From: Acidobacteriaceae bacterium
Lineage (GTDB): Bacteria > Acidobacteriota > Terriglobia > Terriglobales > Acidobacteriaceae
NCBI GenBank assembly: GCA_030041305.1
Contig: JASHOC010000154.1
Span: forward strand, 1-47,686
Reading direction: 5' to 3'
Length of the DNA stretch: 47,686 bases
The notes beneath the pieces were generated by a model, which did no database searches, was not told the DNA's origin, and saw only the letters and a program-made list of their open reading frames with translations. Each line of letters opens with the position of its first letter. The first letter of the stretch is position 1. Below, piece by piece: positions 17,266 to 24,594 of this stretch. The translations under genes were made by a program, and so were the position numbers.

Positions 17266-17643
17266 CTATTGGGCTGGAGCGCTTGCTCTTTTGGCGACGA
17301 ACTCGGTTGCGGGGCGGTCACCCATCTGACGCGTGAACTTGATGGTGTCGCCGTCGGCCGTTCCCTTGTACGTGATGGTCATCGAATTGCCGTTGAAGTC
17401 CATTACCTGCGAAAAGGAGATGTTATCGCCGTCGACTTTGCCGTCGGTGATGTCGGTGTCTCCGCGCTGGGTAGTGACTTTGCCGGTGAGGGTTGAGCCG
17501 TCGACGTGAAAATCGAAGGTGAGGGTCTGCGTGCCTCGCCGCGACTGAACGTCGGCGGTCCACTTGCCATTGAAGTCTGCGGCCACGGCGCTAATGCCGC
17601 CGAGGGCAAGGAACAGAAGCGTGATCCCCAGTTTGCGAATCAT
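17266..17643 (-). CDS. Small secreted beta-rich protein of unknown function
   Basis: A 125-residue protein with a Sec signal peptide (MIRKLGITLLFLALGGISAVAA). The mature domain starts DFNGKWTADV and has alternating strands with repeated G-x-x-x-T/D turns (LTGKVTTQRGDTDITDG, FNGNSMTITYKG). This pattern suggests a small extracytoplasmic beta-barrel or sandwich. AGGAGG lies 7 bases before the ATG, the strongest ribosome binding site near here. The 400-bp inverted-repeat element ends only about 20 bases upstream of the start, so the promoter must lie within that element. No function is assigned. Confidence 0.8.
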   Translation of the reverse strand: MIRKLGITLLFLALGGISAVAADFNGKWTADVQSRRGTQTLTFDFHVDGSTLTGKVTTQRGDTDITDGKVDGDNISFSQVMDFNGNSMTITYKGTADGDTIKFTRQMGDRPATEFVAKRASAPAQ

Positions 17644-17664
17644 GGAATAACCTCCTTGGGTGGC

Positions 17665-18064
17665 TAGGGCCTGCTAACACTCTTGGGATGGCGGCGACGG
17701 GAGCCGATTTTCCCGAGTTCTAGGAGCGAGGAGCGACGCCTACCGGGTGTCTGTTAGCGACGAGCGACAACGAAATCGGGAAAATCGGCCCCGTCGCTTC
17801 GACTTCCACCTCATCCCGCAAAATGCACGGGAGGGGGGGCCCCAGGGTTGCGGCCAAAATCCCGGGGTCCCCAGCGACGGCCTTTGGTCGCTGGGGTGGA
17901 AAATCGGGCCATACTTCGTTCTCGCCCTCGACCTTGGAGCCGCCAAAGCCTTCGGACTCGGCCTCGTCTCCACCCCACGGACCAAGACCCGTCCGTGGGG
18001 ACCCCGGTTCTGGCCCGATTTTTGCTCGCAACGCCATCCACCCCAATATTGTTAACAGGCCCTA
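17665..18064. mobile_element. 400-bp inverted-repeat element (MITE-like) with two internal hairpins
   Basis: The ends are TAGGGCCTGCTAACA (17665-17679) and TGTTAACAGGCCCTA (18050-18064), inverted repeats with one mismatch. Weaker inverted similarity continues inward (ATGGCG..GCGA, AATCGGG). Inside are two perfect 10-bp hairpins: CCCCAGCGAC/GTCGCTGGGG near 17868-17896 and CCCCACGGAC/GTCCGTGGGG near 17972-18000. TA at both outer ends would fit a TA target duplication of the IS630/mariner type. Overlapping open frames exist in most frames, as expected of non-coding high-GC DNA, and no transposase is recognised. A related end lies at 3580-3700. Confidence 0.75.
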
Positions 18065-18176
18065 ATGCCGAGCTGTGGCGGCGCCAGGGTTGGGCAATAA
18101 CTGGCTTGAGAGACGACAGAGGAGGGGAATAAGTTTACACGCCAGGGGGCGGAGGAGATGTTTTGTGGCGGAGGAG

Positions 18177-18944
18177 CTATTTCCGGGCGCGGGGGCGATG
18201 GATGTGCTCGACGTCCTTGTTGTAGCGGCCCAACAAGGCATTCCAGCGGACAATGGCGATATCTTCGAGCATGCGCACGCCGTCTTTGAGATAGCTGATG
18301 CGGGTACGCTCGTCATGCGCCCAACTCACGGGAACCTCGACGATACGATAGCCGCGCTTGAGGGCGATGAAGAGGATTTCGGGGTCGAAGCCCCAGCGAT
18401 CGATGGTCTGGAGCTGGAAAACGGTCTGCGCGGCGGCGCGGGTGAAGGCCTTGAATCCGCATTGTGTATCGGCGAAGGGCAAGCCCATGACGAGGCGCGT
18501 GACGGCGTTGAAGCAGCGGCCGAAGAATTGCCGGTAGAGGGGCTGGCGGATGCTTTGGCGGGCGCGTTCGAGCCAACGCGAGCCAAGGGCGATGTCGGCG
18601 CCAGCGGCGATGGCGGCGAAAAGGCCTTCGGCTTCTTCAATCGGCGCAGAAAGGTCGGCGTCCGTGAACATGACCACCTCGCCGAGCGCCTGGAGCAGGC
18701 CGGAGCGGACGCTGTACCCTTTGCCGCGGTTGGCAGGATTCCGGAGCAGACGAACTTCGGGCGCGTGGGCGGCGAACTCGAGGACAACCTCGCGCGTCCG
18801 GTCGCGCGAACCGTCGTCGACCACAATCACTTCCGCCGACCAGCCCCGATGGCGGATGCAGTTCACTACGGAGTCGAGGGTTGCGGGAATGCGGGCGCTT
18901 TCATTGAAGGCGGGTATGACGATGCTGTAGCTCGGATACGGCAT
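18177..18944 (-). CDS. Family 2 glycosyltransferase (dolichyl/polyprenyl-phosphate type)
   Basis: A 255-residue GT-A fold enzyme. It opens YSIVIPAFNESARIPATLDS, with DDGSRDRTRE at 43-52 and the metal/nucleotide DAD motif in FTDADLSAPIEEAEG (93-107). GFKAFTRAAA and WGFDPEILFIAL follow, as in the ALG5/DPM-like group that moves a sugar from UDP- or GDP-sugar to a polyprenyl phosphate. No C-terminal membrane segments are present, so it is the short soluble/peripheral type. The likely role is providing lipid-linked sugar for envelope glycans, but the donor and acceptor are not determinable. It stands alone, downstream of the repeat element. Confidence 0.85.
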   Translation of the reverse strand: MPYPSYSIVIPAFNESARIPATLDSVVNCIRHRGWSAEVIVVDDGSRDRTREVVLEFAAHAPEVRLLRNPANRGKGYSVRSGLLQALGEVVMFTDADLSAPIEEAEGLFAAIAAGADIALGSRWLERARQSIRQPLYRQFFGRCFNAVTRLVMGLPFADTQCGFKAFTRAAAQTVFQLQTIDRWGFDPEILFIALKRGYRIVEVPVSWAHDERTRISYLKDGVRMLEDIAIVRWNALLGRYNKDVEHIHRPRARK

Positions 18945-19177
18945 GGTCTGAAGCGCAACGGCGTCGATCGGGATCCAGCGCCAGCCGGACGCGCCATTTC
19001 ACGGATGAGGCTTAGGCCATCATAGCGCACCAGCCGTGGCGCAGCCGAAACGGTCGAGGCAAGTTTGAATTCCGCCCAAATTGCTGATGCGTAAAGGATA
19101 ATTTCAGGGTGGGGACTTGCAATTTCCGCCGGTCAAGGGGAGAATCCGGTTATAGTTGGTGCGGAGGCGAACCGAAC

Positions 19178-19474
19178 ATGACAAAGGCAGATCTGGTGGA
19201 AAAGGTAACCGGCCTGGGGGACCTGACCCGCCGAGACGGCGAAGTGATTGTTGAAACCATCTTCGGCTCCGTAATCGGGGCCCTGCAGAGCGGGGACAAG
19301 ATCGAGATTCGCGGCTTTGGTTCGTTTCGGATTCGTCAGCGTAACCCGCGCATCGGGCGCAACCCCAAAACCGGCGAGCGCGTGGAGGTCCCGGCCAAGA
19401 AGGTTCCGTATTTCAAGCCCTCAAAGGAGCTCCGGGACCTGGTGAATCCAGAAGAAGCGGTCAAGAGCGCATAA
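19178..19474 (+). CDS. hup: HU/IHF-family DNA-binding protein
   Basis: A 98-residue histone-like protein that bends DNA as a dimer. It begins MTKADLVEKVTGLGDLTRRD. The beta-arm signature is GFGSFRIRQRNPRIGRNPKTGE, with the intercalating Pro context RNPKTGE, then VPAKKVPYFKPSKELRDLVN. The length and motifs are those of HU or an IHF subunit. Sequence alone does not separate the two. The start at 19178 has GGAGG about 12 bases upstream and matches the family N-terminus exactly. A longer open frame upstream lacks family similarity. It is monocistronic. Confidence 0.93.
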   Translation: MTKADLVEKVTGLGDLTRRDGEVIVETIFGSVIGALQSGDKIEIRGFGSFRIRQRNPRIGRNPKTGERVEVPAKKVPYFKPSKELRDLVNPEEAVKSA

Positions 19475-19694
19475 CGCACCTCCGAAGTCCGCCGATTGGC
19501 CGGCTTGAGGAGGACTGTCCGCTCCGGGTGTAGAGGCTCTTGGCCACGCCTGTTTCGATCCCGCATTTTGCGCGAAAGCACGATGCTAACGAGCCGAAAC
19601 CGCTTGCGCCGGTCGATACAGGATCTCGAAACAGGATCTGGAAAGAATCTGCTTATGCGGCCCACCCCGTTCGGTGTATGCTCGATTGCGATCT

Positions 19695-20498
19695 ATGAGC
19701 CATCGAATTTCCCACCTTTTCGCACTTGTCATCCTGACGCTCACCATCGTGTGCTTGTCCGTTTGGGCGGCCGCGCAACAGGCCACCAAACCCAAACCCG
19801 AAGAGACGGAGATCTGGACCCCGGTTCCCCCGGTGGTCACGCCCGGCGCCACGGACGCCGACCCTCCTTCCGACGCCATCATCCTCTTCGACGGCAAGAA
19901 TCTCGATGAATGGGTCTCCGCACAGGATCACACGCCGGCGCGCTGGTTTGTTTCGGATGGCGTGATGACCGTGAACAAGGAGCACGGCGTCGGCAACATC
20001 GAAACCAAGCGCCGCTTCAAGAATTACCAGCTCCACATCGAGTGGCGTGTGCCCCCGGACATCACCGGCAGCGGGCAGGCGCGCGGCAACAGTGGCGTTT
20101 TTCTGGCCTCCACCGGTCCCGGCGACGACGGCTACGAACTCCAGGTTCTCGATTCCTACCAGAACGAAACCTATGTCAACGGCATGGCCGGCAGCCTGTA
20201 TAAACAGAGCATTCCGCTGGCCAACGCCGCCCGGAAGCCGGGCGAGTGGCAGACATACAATGTCATCTGGACCGCGCCGACGTTCGATGCGGACGGCTCG
20301 CTCAAAACGCCCGCCTACGCAACCGTTTTCTGGGACGGCGTGCTAGTCGAAAATCATTTTCAACTGAAGGGCCAAACCCTCTACATTGGGAAACCCTTTT
20401 ACAAGGCCTACTACGACGCACCCATCAAGCTGCAGGCCCACGGCGACCCCAGCCAAGCCATCAGCTTCCGCAACATCTGGGTCCGCGAGCTGCCCTAG
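19695..20498 (+). CDS. Secreted DUF1080 (3-keto-disaccharide hydrolase-like) protein
   Basis: A 267-residue exported protein with a signal peptide ending near ...LSVWAAAQQ. The DUF1080 fold covers most of the mature part: IILFDGKNLDEWVS, WFVSDGVMTVN, GNIETKRRFKNYQLHIEWR, GNSGVFL, YELQVLDSYQNETYVNG, SIPLANAARKPGEWQTYNVIW, and the closing ISFRNIWVREL. Members of this concanavalin-like family include hydrolases of 3-keto-glucosides. Assignment beyond the family is not possible. The Met at 19695 gives a proper signal peptide. Its TAG stop overlaps the stop of the convergent pgeF gene within one CTAG. Confidence 0.86.
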   Translation: MSHRISHLFALVILTLTIVCLSVWAAAQQATKPKPEETEIWTPVPPVVTPGATDADPPSDAIILFDGKNLDEWVSAQDHTPARWFVSDGVMTVNKEHGVGNIETKRRFKNYQLHIEWRVPPDITGSGQARGNSGVFLASTGPGDDGYELQVLDSYQNETYVNGMAGSLYKQSIPLANAARKPGEWQTYNVIWTAPTFDADGSLKTPAYATVFWDGVLVENHFQLKGQTLYIGKPFYKAYYDAPIKLQAHGDPSQAISFRNIWVRELP

Positions 20499-21583
20499 CC
20501 GGTGGTTAAATTGCCGCAGCTGCGAATCCCGATCACGCCCATCATTCGGCCGGTAGCCCCCAGCGAGGCGCGATGGGAGAAAAACAGCTCCGGATGGCAG
20601 CTGGTGCAACCACCAACCACCTGGATTGCGCTTGTCCTGACCCCCGCAGCCAGCAACTGGCGGCGATTGGCCTCGACCAGGTCGAGGTGTAGGGTGGGCT
20701 CGAGCGACAAATGCCCCGGCGCACGCTGGGTGAGAAACAACAGCGGATATTTGGCGCGCACCGGATCCCCGCCGAGGACCTCGCGAAAGAGGGCGCGGGC
20801 ATAGGGGAACTGGGATTCGAAGGCGGAAAAAACCTCTTCGCCGACCGCGTAACAGCAGACGCCCACGCCGGGGCCGATGGCGGCAATCAGGTCTTCAGGC
20901 CGGGAGCCGAACTCGAGCCGCATGCGGCCCACGCCCGTTTCGACAATGCGCTGCACGGCGCCCCGCCAGCCGGCGTGGTAGGCCGCAACCGCGCGGCGCT
21001 TGCGGTCGGCCACGAGAACTGGAATGCAGTCTGCGGTTTGGATGGCAAGAAGCAAGCCGGGCTCATCGGTCAGCAGCCCATCGGCCTTCGCGGACGGTTC
21101 ACGGCCTGCGTCGCTGGCGCTCGCCACGACGAGCAGGTTGGAGTGAAACTGGCGGATCGAAATCAATGGCGTGCCGGGCTCGCCGGTGACCGCTTCGACC
21201 AGCAACCGGCGATTGGCGAGCACTGTCTCCCGCTTGTCGGCAGCCGTGAATCCGAGGTTGAGTTCGCCCTCCACGCCATCGGCGCAAGACGCGCTGGTTA
21301 ATTCTCCTGTGGGGCCTCGCTGGCGCGTGCTGAAACCCGCGTACAGCCAGGGAAACCGATCCCACCCCAGAACCGGCAGCCACCGTACGCCGTTGGCGGC
21401 AATAGTGGGCGCGGGCGCCGGACGCGAAAGTTCTTCCACCGATGAACACGTGAGGCTGGGCTCGCGTTTGCGAGCGGAGGGTTTGTGGCGCGGGCTGCGC
21501 GCGAGTCCGGCATCGAGCAGGATGGCGTCAAGCAAGCGAAGTCTGCTTTTGGGCGTCGAACTAGAGTGAGGCTGGGGCCGCAT
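20495..21583 (-). CDS. pgeF: Peptidoglycan editing factor / multicopper-type purine phosphorylase-like protein PgeF
   Basis: A 362-residue YfiH/LACC1-family protein. The zinc ligand and active-site motifs are present: ISIRQFHSN, ADGLLTDEPGLLLAIQTADC, AYHAGWRG, IGPGVGVCCYAVGEEV and VVGGCTSCHPELFFSHR. The Cys of TADC and the His of HAGWRG are expected metal ligands. Family members have been linked to correcting peptidoglycan precursors with wrong amino acids and to purine nucleoside phosphorolysis. It is longer than the usual ~250 residues because of a basic, Ser/Pro-rich N-terminal extension (~65 residues) before the fold begins at WLPVLGWDRFPWLYAGFS. The start region lies opposite the uxaC leader, so the two genes are divergent with about 70 bp between them. 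Confidence 0.88.
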   Translation of the reverse strand: MRPQPHSSSTPKSRLRLLDAILLDAGLARSPRHKPSARKREPSLTCSSVEELSRPAPAPTIAANGVRWLPVLGWDRFPWLYAGFSTRQRGPTGELTSASCADGVEGELNLGFTAADKRETVLANRRLLVEAVTGEPGTPLISIRQFHSNLLVVASASDAGREPSAKADGLLTDEPGLLLAIQTADCIPVLVADRKRRAVAAYHAGWRGAVQRIVETGVGRMRLEFGSRPEDLIAAIGPGVGVCCYAVGEEVFSAFESQFPYARALFREVLGGDPVRAKYPLLFLTQRAPGHLSLEPTLHLDLVEANRRQLLAAGVRTSAIQVVGGCTSCHPELFFSHRASLGATGRMMGVIGIRSCGNLTTG

Positions 21584-21602
21584 GCTCGCCTTCGATTTTA
21601 AA

Positions 21603-21642
21603 GGTCAAGCTCTCGACCGGGAGAAAGGGCCAGCTTTTGACC
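21603..21642. promoter_or_regulatory. Imperfect inverted repeat just upstream of uxaC
   Basis: GGTCAAGCT (21603-21611) and AGCTTTTGACC (21632-21642) form an inverted repeat with GGTCAA/TTGACC and AGCT arms, ending 11 bases before the preferred uxaC start. It also lies in the divergent pgeF-uxaC space. It could be an operator for a hexuronate-responsive regulator or a leader hairpin. This is inferred from symmetry and position only. Confidence 0.4.
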
Positions 21643-21653
21643 AAAAGAATAAG

Positions 21654-23066
21654 ATGAATCCCATGCTGATCGATCCCGATCGTCTGTTTCCCGCCGAGCC
21701 CGCCATGCGCACGATCGCGCGCAGATTGTACGCCGAAGTCAGCCATTTGCCTTTGGTGAGTCCCCATGGCCACACACAAGCGGGGTGGTTTGCCCGGAAT
21801 GAACCCTTTCCCGACCCGGCGACTTTGTTGGTGCAGCCCGACCACTACATTTTCCGGATGCTGTACAGCCAGGGCGTTTCGATGGAGGACATGGGGATTG
21901 GCCAGCCCATGATCGCGGACCCGCGCAAGGTATGGCGCGTCTTTGCCCGCCATTATTACCTGTTCCGGGGCACGCCAACGCGCATCTGGCTGGATTACGC
22001 ATTTCAAGAGCTTTTCGGGCTGGAGGAGCGGCTGTCGGAGAAGAATGCGGGCACATATTTCGACACCATATCGGAGAAGTTGCGGCAGCCGGAGTTTCTG
22101 CCACGCGCTCTCTATGAGCGCTTCAATCTGGAGGTGCTAGCCACCACCGACTCGCCGCTCGACTCGCTCGCCGATCACCAGGCCATTCGGGAGTCGGGCT
22201 GGAAGGCGCGCAGCAATGTTCGTATCTTGCCCACATTCCGGCCTGATCCGGTGGTGGATCCGGAGTTTGCAGGATTTGCCGAACGAATTGCCAAGCTCGG
22301 AGAACAGAGCGGGGAAGACACCGCGACCTGGCGCGGCTATTTGAACGCGCTGGCCAAGGCGCGCGCCCGCTTCCGGGCGCTGGGCTGCACGGCGACGGAT
22401 CATGGGCATCCGTCGGCGCAGACGGCGGATTTGCCGGAGGCGGAAGCGGCCAAGCTGTTTGAGCGCGTTGTCGCCGGCGGGGCCAGCGCGGCGGAGCAGG
22501 AATTATTCCGGGCGCAGATGCTGACGGAGATGGCGCGGATGAGCGTGGAAGACGGCCTGGTGATGCAGATCCATCCGGGGAGCGTGCGCAACCACAACCG
22601 CAAGATTTACGAGCGTTATGGGCGCGACATGGGGGCCGACATTCCGCGCGCCATCAACTACGTGGACGCGCTGCGGCCGCTGCTCGATCGCTTTGGCAAT
22701 GAAACCAGGCTGACCATTATTCTGTTTATGCTGGACGAATCGACGTTGAGCCGGGAGTTGGCGCCGCTCGCCGGCCACTATCCCTGCTTGCGGCTCGGCC
22801 CGCCGTGGTGGTTCTTTGACAGCCCTGAGGGCATGATGCGGTTCCGCGAATTGGTGACGGAGACCGCAGGTTTCTACAACACGGTGGGATTCAACGATGA
22901 CACGCGAGCGTTCCTCTCGATTCCGGCGCGGCACGATGTGGCTCGCCGCGTCGACTGCGCTTTTCTGGCGAGACTGGTGGCCGAGCATCGGCTGGAGGAG
23001 GACGAAGCCGTGGAAGTGGCGCGCGATCTGGCGTATGGCCTGGCGAAGAAGGCGTATCGGCTGTAG
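21654..23066 (+). CDS. uxaC: Uronate (glucuronate/galacturonate) isomerase
   Basis: A 470-residue amidohydrolase-fold isomerase converting D-glucuronate to D-fructuronate and D-galacturonate to D-tagaturonate. The N-terminal metal pair is SPHGHTQA. The family-defining NLEVLATTDSPLDSLADHQ follows, with the HPGSVRNHNR-type segment (VMQIHPGSVRNHN) in the second half and GNETRLTIILFMLDE towards the end. The length equals that of E. coli UxaC. The Met at 21654 is preferred because longer forms overlap the pgeF start and lack similarity. No strong ribosome binding site is seen. It is the first gene of the uronate cluster. A 111-bp palindromic element separates it from the transporter gene. Confidence 0.9.
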   Translation: MNPMLIDPDRLFPAEPAMRTIARRLYAEVSHLPLVSPHGHTQAGWFARNEPFPDPATLLVQPDHYIFRMLYSQGVSMEDMGIGQPMIADPRKVWRVFARHYYLFRGTPTRIWLDYAFQELFGLEERLSEKNAGTYFDTISEKLRQPEFLPRALYERFNLEVLATTDSPLDSLADHQAIRESGWKARSNVRILPTFRPDPVVDPEFAGFAERIAKLGEQSGEDTATWRGYLNALAKARARFRALGCTATDHGHPSAQTADLPEAEAAKLFERVVAGGASAAEQELFRAQMLTEMARMSVEDGLVMQIHPGSVRNHNRKIYERYGRDMGADIPRAINYVDALRPLLDRFGNETRLTIILFMLDESTLSRELAPLAGHYPCLRLGPPWWFFDSPEGMMRFRELVTETAGFYNTVGFNDDTRAFLSIPARHDVARRVDCAFLARLVAEHRLEEDEAVEVARDLAYGLAKKAYRL

Positions 23067-23108
23067 CGGTTGTTTGCAGCGGGCGCGGCATTGACTGGGG
23101 CGGATTCG

Positions 23109-23219
23109 AGCACTTCTCCTTCACCTGTAGCCTTTGTGTTTGCCGTGCAAGGTGGCGATTCTTTGAGGGAATCGCCACTCGAGTTCCCGGCTCCGGTGTA
23201 AAGCAGAAGGAGAAGTGCT
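23109..23219. repeat. Palindromic element, subfamily 2, copy a (111 bp)
   Basis: Terminal inverted repeats AGCACTTCTCCTTC (23109-23122) and GAAGGAGAAGTGCT (23206-23219) are perfect over 14 bp. The central hairpin is TGGCGATTC...GAATCGCCA. The whole architecture parallels the 119-bp subfamily 1 elements. It lies in the 220-bp gap between uxaC and the transporter gene, so it is transcribed if the cluster is one operon. Confidence 0.9.
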
Positions 23220-23286
23220 ATGGGCGCTGAAATCCGCATCGCGGCTTGAAGCCGGTACACTGGCAGGGCGCGAACAAGGAGATGGT

Positions 23287-24594
23287 ATGGACGCGAAGGC
23301 CGCCGCGGATTCCGGGCTCGAAACAGAAGCGTCGTTGGGCGAGCGGATCGGCCATGTGCGCTGGACCATTTGCGCGTTGTTGTTCGCCGCCACCACGCTC
23401 AACTACATGGACCGGCAGGTGATCGGCCTGCTCAAGCCGACGATTCAGCACAGCATCGGCATGACGGAGGTGGGCTACGCCTACGTGGTGGCTGCTTTCC
23501 AGATTGCGTACGCAGTGGGCATGCTAGTCATGGGGCGATTCATCGACAAGGTGGGCACGCGCATCGGCTACATGGTGGTGATGGGCGTCTGGAGCCTCTC
23601 GGCCATGGGCCACGCGCTGGCCAACTCCGTGATGGAGTTCGGCGTGGCGCGTTTTTGCCTGGGTTTTGGCGAGTCCGGCAATTTCCCGGTCGCCATCAAG
23701 ACGGTCGCCGAATGGTTTCCGCAAAAGGAGCGGTCGCTGGCTACGGGCATCTTCAATTCGGGCACGAATGTGGGCGCCATACTGGCGCCGCTCGCTGTGC
23801 CTTGGGTGGCGCTCCACTATGGCTGGCACGCGGCGTTTCTCATCACCGGCGTGTTCAGCGCTGCCTGGATCGTGTGGTGGTTCTTCAATTATCAAAAGCC
23901 TGCCGAGCATCAAAAAATCGGCGAGGCGGAGCGCAGTTACATCAACGAAGGTCTAAGTGAGCCCGCCAGGCCGCGCACTTCGTGGATCAAACTCTTCGCA
24001 TACCGGCAAACCTGGGCTTTCTTCTTCGGCAAGTTTCTGACCGATCCCGTCTGGTGGTTTTATCTTTTCTGGCTGCCGTCGTACTTCACCACCAAATTTC
24101 ACTTGACGCTTTCCACTCTGGGGCTGCCGCTGATCATTGTGTACACCGCGGCCACGGTGGGCAGCATCTTTGGCGGATGGCTGCCGGGCCCCTTCCGAAG
24201 GATGGGCATGCCGGTGACGCGCGCGCGCATGGCCGCCATGCTAGCGTGCGCCTGCGCGGTGGTTCCCATTTTTCTAGCCGCCTATGTGAAGAACGAGTGG
24301 ACCTCCATTGGCCTGTTGAGCCTGGCCACGGCTGCGCACCAGGGGTGGTCCGCGAATCTCTTCACGACCGTTTCGGATATGTTTCCCCGCAGTGAAGTAG
24401 CGTCGGTGACAGGGATTGGCGGGACAGCGGGCGCCATTGGCGGAGCGCTCATTGCCGCCGCGGCGGGCTACGTTCTCCAATACATGCACACCTATGCACC
24501 CCTGTTTTTTATCGCCGCCAGCGCGTATCTGGTCGCCTGGCTGCTGGTCACCTTACTGGCCCCTGGACTGAAAAAAGCGGAGATGGCAACATGA
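23287..24594 (+). CDS. MFS transporter, probable hexuronate importer (ACS family)
   Basis: A 435-residue major facilitator protein with 12 predicted helices. It opens RWTICALLFAATTLNYMDRQVIG, then the loop DKVGTRIGYM and FGESGNFPVAIKTVAEWFPQKERSLATGIFNSGTNVG, which is the anion:cation symporter signature seen in ExuT and related hexuronate or galactonate carriers. AAGGAG lies 5 bases before the ATG at 23287. Longer forms would run into the palindromic element. The stop overlaps the next start (ATGA), so translation is coupled. Its place between uxaC and the catabolic genes supports galacturonate/glucuronate uptake, which is inferred, not shown. Confidence 0.87.
   Translation: MDAKAAADSGLETEASLGERIGHVRWTICALLFAATTLNYMDRQVIGLLKPTIQHSIGMTEVGYAYVVAAFQIAYAVGMLVMGRFIDKVGTRIGYMVVMGVWSLSAMGHALANSVMEFGVARFCLGFGESGNFPVAIKTVAEWFPQKERSLATGIFNSGTNVGAILAPLAVPWVALHYGWHAAFLITGVFSAAWIVWWFFNYQKPAEHQKIGEAERSYINEGLSEPARPRTSWIKLFAYRQTWAFFFGKFLTDPVWWFYLFWLPSYFTTKFHLTLSTLGLPLIIVYTAATVGSIFGGWLPGPFRRMGMPVTRARMAAMLACACAVVPIFLAAYVKNEWTSIGLLSLATAAHQGWSANLFTTVSDMFPRSEVASVTGIGGTAGAIGGALIAAAAGYVLQYMHTYAPLFFIAASAYLVAWLLVTLLAPGLKKAEMAT

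Noticed and set aside
17720..18132. Overlapping open frames in the 400-bp inverted-repeat element
   Set aside because: Several frames on both strands are open at once and include the hairpins. None has protein-like features.
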